This document shows positions 36,111 to 44,600 of a stretch of DNA of 64,000 nucleotides, piece by piece. The stretch is from Eubacterium sp. 14-2 (GTDB lineage Bacteria; Bacillota; Clostridia; Lachnospirales; Lachnospiraceae). How positions within the stretch are numbered: position 1 is the stretch's first letter; the number at the start of each line of letters is the position of its first letter. The notes beneath the pieces are model-generated. The model did not search any database and was not told the origin of the DNA. It was given only the letters and a program-made list of their open reading frames with translations. Made by a program: the position numbers and the translations under genes. The stretch lies in NCBI RefSeq assembly GCF_000403845.2, contig NZ_KE159567.1:1000911-1064910 (forward strand), read 5' to 3'.

Positions 36111-36845
36111 ATGGCAAAAGGTTCTGTAAGGAAAAAAGGTAAAAAGTGGTACGCACGCTTCTACATCGAAGATGAAAGCGGCAGAAAAGTACAGAAAGAG
36201 TTTGTGGGAACAGAAAGCAAGTCTGAAACAGAAGCCCTGCTCAGAAAGGCAATCGCTGACTATGAGGAAAAGAAATTCGTTGCGAAGTCTGAAAACATCA
36301 CGGTTGGTATGCTGCTCGATCTGTGGGTGGAGGAAGAACTGAAACCCGGCAATCTCAGCAATGGAACGGTAATGTCTTATCAAGGAACGGTCAACCGTAT
36401 CAAACAGCACCCGATAGGAAACCGAAAGCTGAAAACCGTAACCGCCGACCATTTACAGGCGTATATAGACTTTCTCAGCTTTGGAGGTACAAATCCTGAC
36501 GGCACAACCGCAAAGGCACTCAGCAAAGGGTATCTCCGATTATTTTCGGCTGTTTTACAAGGGGCGTTCCGTTTTGCAGTATTCCCGAAAAGGCTGATAA
36601 CCTTTAACCCGATGCAGTATGTGGTATGGCGAGGAAAGAAAGAAGAATACGAACTGTTCTCAGACGAGGACGGAGAAACTGCTTCCACACCAACGCTCAG
36701 CTACGAACAGTATCAGAGGTTAGAGGACTTCCTGAAAAAGAAAAACAATCCTGCACTTCTGCCTATACAGATAGCCTATTATACAGGCTTGCGTATTGGA
36801 GATGCTTACGGTAAAATAAGACTAAAGTTAGAACAAATCCAGTAA
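36111..36845 (+). pseudogene. int: IME tyrosine integrase, cut by the ICE
   Basis: The first 230 or so residues are a Tn916-type integrase: an arm-binding domain (MAKGSVRKKGKKWYARFY), the core-binding SAM-like domain, and the start of the catalytic domain to IAYYTGLRIGDA, which includes the first catalytic Arg. The frame then enters unrelated sequence near 36807-36811 and stops at 36845. The HxxR, His and Tyr residues are absent, so it is inactive as it stands. The rest of the gene should lie beyond the right end of the ICE. Confidence 0.85.
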
Positions 36846-37104
36846 ATACAAGGGTTTGAGCTGATTTAGTCCTTTCTCAAAATTGCAACGAAGCAAGGTA
36901 TTGATGGGAGGCAGCGCTGTTTTACCAATCAAATATCTCACAAATGCCCATGCTGCATCAGGATTCCGGCGGGAATAAAAGTCATGTGGTTTTGGAGGTG
37001 AAGATTGTTTTTCTGATGCATAAAAATATAAAAATTATTTAGGTAGGACTAAATTAGCTCTTGAAGTGGCAGATGCCACCGACTGCATAGCTGATATAGT
37101 CCTA
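36817..37104. repeat. ICE left-end repeats and hairpin
   Basis: A motif close to TAGGACTAAATTAGCT occurs at 36817-36831 (weak), inverted at 36859-36873, direct at 37044-37059 and inverted at 37089-37104. The last two are 14/16 complementary and enclose GTGGCagatGCCAC; TTTTTATT follows, as in a terminator or attenuator. The span 36846-37136 has no gene. These may be integrase arm sites or leader control elements of the first ICE operon. Confidence 0.6.
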
Positions 37105-37136
37105 TTTTTATTGCAAAAAGGAGGATGTGAACGGCT

Positions 37137-37523
37137 ATGACGAAGAAAGAGCTGATTGAGTTCCTAAACGAACTGGTGGAATTAGCCAGTGAGGAAAACA
37201 AAACGAAGGCAGTATCGGTAAAAGAAAAATTTATCAGTGACTTTGAAAAGAGTTACGGATACGAAAAGGAGGTAATCACAGAAATTACAAAGCTGCCGCC
37301 ACACTATATAGCAGCAATGCCGGATGCGGTGCAGGAAGAAATCAGGCAGAAAGTAATGGCAGCGCTGGCAGAGCATGGCGAATGTACCCCTGAAAATGTT
37401 GACCGTGCCATGAGTTCCAAAATCTACGACTTGGAGGATTTGATTGACATTCGTGAGTATGTCAGGCGGATGGAGACGGAACAGAGAAAGAAAGCGGAGC
37501 AGAAAAGGAGGGGCGGCAGATGA
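37137..37523 (+). CDS. ICE hypothetical protein
   Basis: 128 residues, charged and helical, with no recognised domain; the last 20 residues are strongly basic (EQRKKAEQKRRGGR). AAAGGAGG lies at 37117-37124. It is the first gene of the ICE and overlaps the following 45-residue gene by 4 bp. Position suggests a role with the partition-like genes; no function can be assigned. Confidence 0.65.
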   Translation: MTKKELIEFLNELVELASEENKTKAVSVKEKFISDFEKSYGYEKEVITEITKLPPHYIAAMPDAVQEEIRQKVMAALAEHGECTPENVDRAMSSKIYDLEDLIDIREYVRRMETEQRKKAEQKRRGGR

Positions 37524-37657
37524 TAGCGGCAGGAATTATAGCAGCAGTTGTGTTTGTACTTGCACTTTCAAGATCAGCAGGGCTGGCAGACAGAAAGATG
37601 GAGGAGATTTACATGCTTTCCGCTGTAAGAGAGGCGGGTGGCGTGGATGGGAATTAA
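37520..37657 (+). CDS. 45-residue membrane peptide
   Basis: MIAAGIIAAVVFVLALS forms an N-terminal membrane helix, followed by a short charged tail. The ATG overlaps the previous stop, and the end overlaps the next start (37647), so it is translationally coupled on both sides. No family is recognised. Confidence 0.6.
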   Translation: MIAAGIIAAVVFVLALSRSAGLADRKMEEIYMLSAVREAGGVDGN

Positions 37658-37925
37658 CGTAAGGGTGCAGGACGCTCCAAAACAAAGCGGAATTATAGCA
37701 GCACAGGTAAATTTGGAAAAAGACCTAAGAAGCTGTATGCGCTGCAGGTTCTTTTACGGAAATAACAGCCAGTGTCTCGCTAGGAAGTGTGTCAGGGAGG
37801 AAAGCAAGCCTGAAATCACGGAGCAGGACAAGGAAGATATGTGCTTTGGATGTCCGTACAAACAGTCAGAACAGTATTGTTTTCCCTGCATGAGAAAGAT
37901 TTTAAGGAGAGATAAAGCAACATGA
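37647..37925 (+). CDS. cysteine-rich ICE protein
   Basis: 92 residues with CMRCRFFY, CLARKC, CFGCPY and CFPC, ten cysteines in total, consistent with two zinc-binding knuckles. ATG 37647 overlaps the previous gene. It may bind nucleic acid or act as a small adaptor; no family is recognised. The parM-like gene begins at its end. Confidence 0.6.
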   Translation: MGINVRVQDAPKQSGIIAAQVNLEKDLRSCMRCRFFYGNNSQCLARKCVREESKPEITEQDKEDMCFGCPYKQSEQYCFPCMRKILRRDKAT

Positions 37926-37948
37926 AAAAGATATGGAGGAAGAACAGA

Positions 37949-38872
37949 ATGGAAAAACATATTGAAGTAATCGGGATTGACCACGGCTGGTCGAACATGA
38001 AAACAGCCACACAGATTTTTACGACAGGGGTAAAGGAGATCACAACGGAACCCGCATTTTATGATGATGTAGTGGAACTGGACGGAAAGTATTACAAGGT
38101 GGGCGGGAAACGTCTTGAGGTCAGGGACACGAAAGTTGAGAATGACAACTTCTATCTGCTTACCCTTGCGGCAGTCGCAAAGGAACTGAACAGACGGGGA
38201 ATGAGAAATGCGGATGTCCTTTTATCGGTAGGACTTCCCCTGACAAGGTTCGGTGCAGAGAAGCAGGACTTCATTGATTACCTGTCAAAGAAGAAAGAAG
38301 TCGCTTTCCGCTTTGAGAAAGAGAAGTACACGGCAAGGATAGCAAGGGTGTCCGTATTCCCACAATGCTATGCGGCAGTTGCAGAGCAGTTGAGGACTTT
38401 GCCGGGGCGTGTGGTAGTGGTGGATATAGGGAGCTGGACCATTGACATCATGCCGATAGAGAACGGCAAGCCGAATGAGGCGGAATGTATCACAAGCCAG
38501 CAGGGACTTATCCGCTGCATGAGAATAATCAATGAGGAATGTAACAGGCAGATCGGGCAGGAACTTGAGGAAAACGTGATACAGCAGGTCATGGCTACCG
38601 GAGAGGCGGCACTGCCGGATAAGTACATGAACATCGTAAAGGACTGCCTGCGTGATTTTGCACAGAAAGTCTACAATACCCTGAAAGAACACGGTTACAA
38701 CCTTGATGTGATACCGATTGTGTTTGTAGGCGGCGGAGCGGCAGTCATGAGGCTGTTCGGTTCACATGACAGCGGGAATATCCGGTACATTGAGGACATC
38801 AAAGCAAATGCAAAGGGGTATGAACAGCTTGGCAGGGTTTTCCTTGCAAAGCATCGTGACCAGATAGGATAG
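37949..38872 (+). CDS. ParM/StbA-like actin-type ATPase
   Basis: 307 residues. Actin-fold phosphate loops are GIDHGWSNMKT near the start and VVVDIGSWTIDIM in the middle; the adenosine motif is IVFVGGGAAVM. ParM-type filaments separate plasmid copies, and ICEs of this group carry such genes, perhaps to keep the excised circle. GGAGGAAG gives an 8-nt spacing to ATG 37949; ATG 37922, overlapping the previous stop, is the alternative. The next gene is probably its DNA-binding partner. Confidence 0.85.
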   Translation: MEKHIEVIGIDHGWSNMKTATQIFTTGVKEITTEPAFYDDVVELDGKYYKVGGKRLEVRDTKVENDNFYLLTLAAVAKELNRRGMRNADVLLSVGLPLTRFGAEKQDFIDYLSKKKEVAFRFEKEKYTARIARVSVFPQCYAAVAEQLRTLPGRVVVVDIGSWTIDIMPIENGKPNEAECITSQQGLIRCMRIINEECNRQIGQELEENVIQQVMATGEAALPDKYMNIVKDCLRDFAQKVYNTLKEHGYNLDVIPIVFVGGGAAVMRLFGSHDSGNIRYIEDIKANAKGYEQLGRVFLAKHRDQIG

Positions 38873-38883
38873 GAGTGGGGCAT

Positions 38884-39318
38884 ATGGCAAAGTCGAATAT
38901 TGTTTTCCGAAGTTACCGCCTCAATCTTGACAATGAACAGCAGCGCAGGGTAAACAGGGTGCTTGCGGAACTGAATACGGACATTCATAAGTCTGTAAAC
39001 CAGTTCATAACGGATGCCATAGACTTCTATGCAAACAGCTTTGGGGAAGAAAACCTGTTGAGGGAGACAGGAGGACAGAAGAAAGAGGAATACATTTCAA
39101 GGAGTGACCTGGATGGTATCCGTGAAGAACTAAAGAATGATGTTAAGAATGAAATTATCATGCTGCTCGGCGCTGCCCTCGGAGGCGGGGCGGCAAGGGT
39201 GGCGGAGGGCGGCATGGGAAGGATGGTCATGGAAACCGTGGTAAAGGAAACAGCAGCCAGTATTACAGAGGAACCCGAAGATCCAACCATGATGGAGCTG
39301 GTTGACAACTGGGGATAG
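38884..39318 (+). CDS. ParR-like partner protein
   Basis: 144 residues. The first 60 residues (SYRLNLDNEQQRRVNRVL, then SVNQFITDAIDFYA) look like a ribbon-helix-helix DNA-binding domain. The C-terminal part is glycine-rich then acidic, as in ParR tails that touch ParM. AGGAG precedes ATG 38884. A decayed copy of its N-terminal segment is found at 41023-41094. Confidence 0.72.
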   Translation: MAKSNIVFRSYRLNLDNEQQRRVNRVLAELNTDIHKSVNQFITDAIDFYANSFGEENLLRETGGQKKEEYISRSDLDGIREELKNDVKNEIIMLLGAALGGGAARVAEGGMGRMVMETVVKETAASITEEPEDPTMMELVDNWG

Positions 39319-39330
39319 GAGGAATGTTTT

Positions 39331-39513
39331 ATGGCAGGAATGGTTTTAAGAAAGACCGGGGTGGTACTGCTTACCATATTGAAGTGGATATTACAGGCGG
39401 CGCTTGTGGCATTGAAACTGGTGCTTGGGATAGCAAAGCTGTTCCTGCTGCTGCTTTCCCTTGTTATGAGGATTGTGCTGACCATGATAGGCGTTTCGGT
39501 TGGCAGACGATGA
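39331..39513 (+). CDS. 60-residue hydrophobic peptide, copy 1
   Basis: Two membrane helices: VVLLTILKWILQAALVALKL and LGIAKLFLLLLSLVMRIVL. It ends in GRR. AGGAGG at 39317-39322 gives an 8-nt spacing to ATG 39331. It is 80 percent identical (48 of 60 residues) to the peptide at 41227-41409, so both are real genes. It lies between the parR-like gene and a hypothetical gene. Function is unknown; a membrane partner of the partition or transfer apparatus is possible. Confidence 0.78.
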   Translation: MAGMVLRKTGVVLLTILKWILQAALVALKLVLGIAKLFLLLLSLVMRIVLTMIGVSVGRR

Positions 39514-39524
39514 AAGGAGTAAAA

Positions 39525-40028
39525 ATGGATAAGAAAACTTTTGAAGAATCTTTAATCAGGCTGTGCCCTGAAAGCGGCAGGGAAGCCGTGAAACACTGGT
39601 TTTCCTTTGCGGAGGAATGTATTGAAATGGGGCAGTCCCCCGATTTTGCACTGGTATCTGACAAAGATGCTGCCATAGGAAAATGGCTGGATGCGATTTA
39701 CAAGGGGATTTGCAGGGTAAGACAGGAATATGGGGAGAAGCCTGCGGAACTGATCTGCGGACTGGCTGTTAAACACTGCCTTTATCCGTGGGAAATGATG
39801 GAAGCTGCAAAATTCCTGAAAAATGGCGGGGATATTGATGGTGTGGTTTTACAGAGTGTGGAGGGGCTGCTGGATGAATGTGATGCCGGGAGGGAAGCCC
39901 CTGTCCCCGAAAAAAGGGCGGGGACGGAAAAGGAGGTGGGAGACATGTGGATGCTGAAATTTTACAAGGCATATGCAAAGAACAAGAGACTGAAAAGAAT
40001 GCTTGCATACCGGAGCAGGATGCAGTAG
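39525..40028 (+). CDS. ICE hypothetical protein
   Basis: 167 residues, alpha-helical, with no recognised domain; the C-terminal end is basic (FYKAYAKNKRLKRML). AAAGGAG at 39513-39519 fixes ATG 39525. It contains the GGGGCAGTCCCC 12-mer (39629-39640), which encodes GQSP. Unknown role. Confidence 0.65.
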   Translation: MDKKTFEESLIRLCPESGREAVKHWFSFAEECIEMGQSPDFALVSDKDAAIGKWLDAIYKGICRVRQEYGEKPAELICGLAVKHCLYPWEMMEAAKFLKNGGDIDGVVLQSVEGLLDECDAGREAPVPEKRAGTEKEVGDMWMLKFYKAYAKNKRLKRMLAYRSRMQ

Positions 40029-40045
40029 CTTCATAGGAGGAAACG

Positions 40046-40149
40046 ATGCACAGAATACGGGACAGACCTGAACAGATATGTGTCCCGTGTAAACTCCCAT
40101 AAGGGACAGGACAGCGGTACACGGACACAGCCTTCCTTCCCCTTATGGG
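40046..40149 (+). promoter_or_regulatory. leader with mini-ORF and hairpin
   Basis: An 18-codon frame at 40046-40102 (MHRIRDRPEQICVPCKLP) has a strong TAGGAGG site. Its end lies in CCCATAAGGG (40096-40105), which pairs with CCCTTATGGG (40140-40149) just before the lipoprotein ribosome site. This resembles a translated leader that could modulate the next gene, but no regulatory evidence exists. Confidence 0.4.
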
Positions 40150-40168
40150 GAAAGGAAAGGTGATTCAT

Positions 40169-40981
40169 ATGAAAAAGAGATTATTCCTGATTTTATCCGT
40201 AACTGTCATGCTTGCTGCCGGATGTGGAAGTACGGACAATGCTGTACCTGATATGGAGCCGGAAGCGGCTGAAACAGTAGTGGACGTTGTGGAACCGGAT
40301 ATGACGGAGAATAAAGAAGTCACTGCTGCGTATCAGGCACAAAACGGGGACACCGGAAAAGAGCAGACCGCAGAGGAAATGGCAAAAGAACCGGGGCAGG
40401 AAAAGGAGGATAAGGGGGCAGCGGACACACCCGAACCAAAGACAGTGAGTCAGCCGGAGCGGAAAGGGGAAACAGAACCCGCACAAGGCAGTGCAGATGT
40501 GCAAAAACAGGAAGAAACAAAGCCGGAGTGTGAAGCAAAGCCGGAAGAAACAAAGCCGGGGGAAACAGGGCAGCAGGAGCAGACAGAACCGGAGGAAACA
40601 AAGCAGCAGGAACAGACAGTGACCATATTGCCATACGATCCCGTATCTGTATGCAGTCAGGCAGTTGCAAAGTGTCAGGCGGGTGGGATGATAACTACCA
40701 CGGATAACCTTGCAAGCCTGCTGGCAGAGGGGAAGATAACGCAGGAAGAATACCATTCCTATTATCCATATGACGGACTGGGCTATTACAGCGTTTTTGT
40801 AGAAACAGACCTGAATGCAGCGTCAACCACGTCCGGGAGGAAACTCGGAAGCGAGGACGGGATAGCGGATTACATTGCAGGGATGATGATGCTTGAAACG
40901 GAGCCTGTATTTTATATTGAATATACAGGGGTGTGCAGCCTTAACGGGACAGAATTTTATGAGTTCCGCTGTTACAGATAG
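40169..40981 (+). CDS. ICE lipoprotein with Glu/Pro/Gln-rich linker
   Basis: 270 residues. Signal peptide with lipobox VMLAAGC at residues 14-20, so the mature protein is lipid-anchored. Residues 25-165 are a low-complexity linker with repeated KPEETKP and QQEQTEPEETK units. The C-terminal 100 residues form a compact domain with two cysteine pairs, no family recognised. AAAGGAAAGG precedes ATG 40169. Possible surface exclusion or cell-contact protein, by analogy with other ICE lipoproteins only. Confidence 0.75.
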   Translation: MKKRLFLILSVTVMLAAGCGSTDNAVPDMEPEAAETVVDVVEPDMTENKEVTAAYQAQNGDTGKEQTAEEMAKEPGQEKEDKGAADTPEPKTVSQPERKGETEPAQGSADVQKQEETKPECEAKPEETKPGETGQQEQTEPEETKQQEQTVTILPYDPVSVCSQAVAKCQAGGMITTTDNLASLLAEGKITQEEYHSYYPYDGLGYYSVFVETDLNAASTTSGRKLGSEDGIADYIAGMMMLETEPVFYIEYTGVCSLNGTEFYEFRCYR

Positions 40982-41022
40982 GGACACACCGATGCCGGAT
41001 TATGCAGGATTGTGCCGGATTA

Positions 41023-41094
41023 TGTCTTGAACTTGACAACAGGCAGCGCCGGAAGGTACACTTGGTATTGGAAGGGCTGAATACAGAAATATAA
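41023..41094 (+). pseudogene. remnant of a second parR-like gene
   Basis: A 23-codon segment reads CLELDNRQRRKVHLVLEGLN then TEI and stop. It matches RLNLDNEQQRRVNRVLAELN of the ParR-like protein, with one residue lost. No start or C-terminal part remains. The hydrophobic peptide copy 2 follows at 41227, in the same order as copy 1, so the pair was duplicated and the first half decayed. The rest of 40982-41226 has no other gene. Confidence 0.7.
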
Positions 41095-41226
41095 AATCCG
41101 TAACCCCGTTCGTTGTTGATATGGTAATCCTTAATACCCGCAGGCATGAGGGCATTGTGCAGGATGCGGTTAAACGGAGGGATCAGTACAAGGTAAGGAT
41201 TGCGGTAGAGGATGGGGGAAAGATCT

Positions 41227-41409
41227 ATGGTGGGAATGGTTTTGAGAAAGACGGCAACGGTACTGCTGACCATATTAAAATGGATATTGCAGGCGGTTCT
41301 GATGCTCCTGAAACTGGTACTTGGGATAGCAAAACTGTTCCTGTTGCTGCTTGCACTGGTTGCGAGGGTGGTACTCACAATGGTCGGAGTTATGGCAGGC
41401 AGACGGTGA
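41227..41409 (+). CDS. 60-residue hydrophobic peptide, copy 2
   Basis: Same length and architecture as the peptide at 39331-39513 (48 of 60 residues identical), with changes almost only between hydrophobic residues. ATG 41227 gives the matching start and follows GGGGGAAAG; ATG 41212 would add five residues. Conservation of sequence beside a decayed parR remnant suggests selection on the peptide itself. Confidence 0.75.
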   Translation: MVGMVLRKTATVLLTILKWILQAVLMLLKLVLGIAKLFLLLLALVARVVLTMVGVMAGRR

Positions 41410-41570
41410 GGGGTATTCCTTACTGACATATGACCTGTAAGGCTTCTGATACAAATGAAAAATGCCCGTTTTCCCTTTATCCGTCTGTCGGAATTGAGAC
41501 ATGCAGGTTCCGCCGGGGATATTAAGGGAGACGGACAGAGACGAAATCCAAACAAAATAACAGTAAACGG

Positions 41571-41608
41571 AAAATGACAAGCCATTTTATATGACTTGTT
41601 ATTTTTTT
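41571..41608 (+). terminator. intrinsic terminator before the adhesin gene
   Basis: AAAATGACAAG (41571-41581) pairs with CTTGTTATTTT (41595-41605), with one G-T pair, then TTTGCCC. It isolates the adhesin from upstream transcription. The rest of 41410-41633 has no gene. Confidence 0.75.
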
Positions 41609-41633
41609 GCCCTATTATAAGGAGGAAACCTGA

Positions 41634-44600
41634 ATGAAACAGAAAATGAAAAGATTTATGGCAGGATTCTTAGCCCTGCTGACAGTCTTTACGACGCTGT
41701 TTGGCAATGGGATGACTGCATTTGCGGCAAATTCCAGTGCAAACATCGCTTTCTGGTATGCGTCAACAAGGGCGTCCGGCGAGGTAAGCGAGTTAAAGGC
41801 TGGTTATGACCACGGGAAGATCCTGTATGCCATACTGGACGGCAATGCCGCCTACTGCATGAACTTTGGTCTGGCGGCAGACGGCGGGCAGCTTATGAAC
41901 AGCTACCCCAATTCAAGCACTTCCATGACGGCACAGCAGGAAAAACTTTTAAGTTACTGCCTGTATTTTGGCTTTAACAGCAACAGCGCAACAGCGCCGT
42001 CAAATGACCAGTGTGACCAGTTCATAGCGACACAGGCGATGGTGTGGGTGATCGTGGGGAACCTGTTCGGTACTGACGGCGGGGACTCGGCAGCAAGAAA
42101 GCTGTGCGATACGGCTCCGAACCCGTCATCGTCCTATGCCTATTATACAAGCCTGAAAAGCAGCATCAGCAAGTCTTATAATGCGACAAGACCAAGTTTT
42201 GCAAGCAGGACACAGAGCGGTGCGGAAACTTATGAGCTGAAATGGAATGAGGGGAACCAGCGTTTCGAGAAAACCCTTACTGACAGCAATGGCGTACTTG
42301 GGGATTTTGACATTTCCCTTAGCGGGTACAAGGTGGAAAAGAACGGGAACAGCGTCACCATTTCCAGCAGGGAAGTAAACACGGCGGCAACAATGGCAAC
42401 CATGAACTCCACGGCAGGCGAAGTGGAAACCACTTCAAGCTGTGTGTTCTGGCTTACGGAAAAGGCAAACTATCAGGAGTTTGTTTCGGAAAGACCTAGC
42501 GCCGATCCGATCCATGCCTATTTCAAGGTAAAGACGGAAAACATCGGCTATGGGGAGATCGTTAAGACCGATGAGTCCAGTGGCGTGAAGCTGAAAGGAG
42601 CCGTGTACGGTATTTATTCTGACAGCGGATGCACCAATAAGGCAGATACCATGACCACTGACGGCAACGGTTATGCGAAATCCAGTGCGCTTGCGGCAGG
42701 AACCTACTATGTAAAGGAGATTACCGCTCCAAAAGGATATGTACTGAGCGGCAAAGTCCACACACTGACCGTAAAGGCAGGGCAGACAACCGGGATCAGC
42801 GCAACGGACAAGGAGCAGCTTGGGGCGATTACCATTTATAAAGAGGGGGAAGTCCTGACCGGATGGAATGGCAGCAATTTCACTTATGAGAAAAAGAAAC
42901 TGCCGGGGGCTGTTTTCAGAGTGACGGCAGGCGCAGACATTTACAGGGCAGACGGCACAAAAGTCTACAGCAACGGGGATGTGATCGCTGAAAACCTTGT
43001 GGCAGGAAGTGACGGGCAGGTGGTTCTTACAGACCTTCATCTTGGGACGTATGTGGTTACGGAAACAAAGAGCATTGACGGATATACCATCAATACAGAG
43101 CCGCATACAGTGAAGATTGAATATAAGGATCAGATGGCAGAGGTGCAGTATGAGGCAACAACCGTCCTGAATACCAGACAGAAAGCGGAAGTTTCCGTTA
43201 CAAAGAAAGATTCCGAGACAACGAACCCTCTGGACGGCGGACAGTACACGCTTTATGCTGGCAGTGACATCAGGAATTATGCAGGGGAAGTCATTGCGAC
43301 AAAGGGTACAGCATTACAGACCGTCACGACAGGGGAGGATGGCAGCGCCGCTTACACGGTAGACCTTCCAATCGCAAACAGCTACTATATTTCAGAGACA
43401 CAGGCTCCTTACGCATATTACAGGAACAGCTCTGATGTATACAGCTTTGCATTCAACTATCTGCCGGAGACAACTGCAAAGGCAGCATTTACCCACACTT
43501 TCACAAATGACAGGACAACCGCAAAAATCCATATCTACAAGGTGGATAAGGAGACAGGAAAGGCAGTTCCGCAGGGAGACGCAAAGCTGGAGGGCGCAGT
43601 CTATGGTCTGTATGCCCGTGACGATATTGCACACCCGGACGGCGCAACAGGCATTATCTTCCATGCAGGGGACCTCGTTGCGACAATGACAACGGATGCG
43701 GGCGGCAATGCAGAGGTAAAGAACCTCTATCTCGGCAACTACTATGTAAAGGAAATCACACCGTCAGAGGGGTATCTCCTCGATGAAGAAGAACATGATG
43801 TTGTATGCGATTATGAGGGCGATCTGGTAGCGGAAGTGTCAAGAAGCACAACATCGCCGGAGCAGGTCATCAAGCAGCCGTTCCAGCTTATCAAGGTGTC
43901 AGACAACGGGGACGACACCGAAGCGCCTGTATTGTCCGGCGCAGGCTTTACCGCATACCTGAAATCTTCCTTATCCGTACTGGAAGATGGAAGTTATGAT
44001 TTTGACAGCGCAAAACCTGTTGAAATCGGCAGCAAGGGTGAGACTACCCTTTTTACGGATGCAAAGGGGCATATCGTGACACAGCCAATCCCTTATGGGA
44101 CTTATGTGGTAGTTGAGACAGTCACACCGCATAACATGCAGCCAGTAAGACCTTTTGAAGTAAGGATTGTGGAGAACCACCCGACAGAGCCGCAGGTATG
44201 GCGTGTATTCATTGACCGTGAATTTACCGCAAAGCTGCGTGTGATCAAGAAGGACGCTGACACAAAGCAGACAGTCCTTATCCCGAATACAGAGTTTAAG
44301 ATTTTTAACCTTGACAAAAATGAGTATGTCAAGATGGTTACAACTTATCCGTCAAAGGTTACACACACTTCTTTCTTCACGGACGAAGATGGCGACTTGA
44401 TCCTGCCTGACGTATTGAAGATTGGGAATTACCGCATTGAGGAAGTGAAAGCGCCTTACGGGTATGTGCTGAACACAAATTATGTGGAAGTGGCGGTTGA
44501 TTCCGATACGTTCTATGAGACTGATCCGGACACTTATGATGCAATCATTACCGTGGAATATGAGGACGAACCCGTTGTCGGGGAACTGACAGTGGAGAAG

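Larger units (their letters stand above)
31600..36810. mobile_element. integrative mobilizable element, interrupted
   Basis: Relaxase, oriT-like region, excisionase-like gene, XRE repressor and integrase form an IME backbone; TetR, CPBP and KTR genes are probably its cargo. No conjugation genes belong to it. The left end is not resolved and could be as far left as about 30,600 if tnpV belongs to it. The right part is displaced by the ICE inserted in the integrase gene. Confidence 0.65.
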
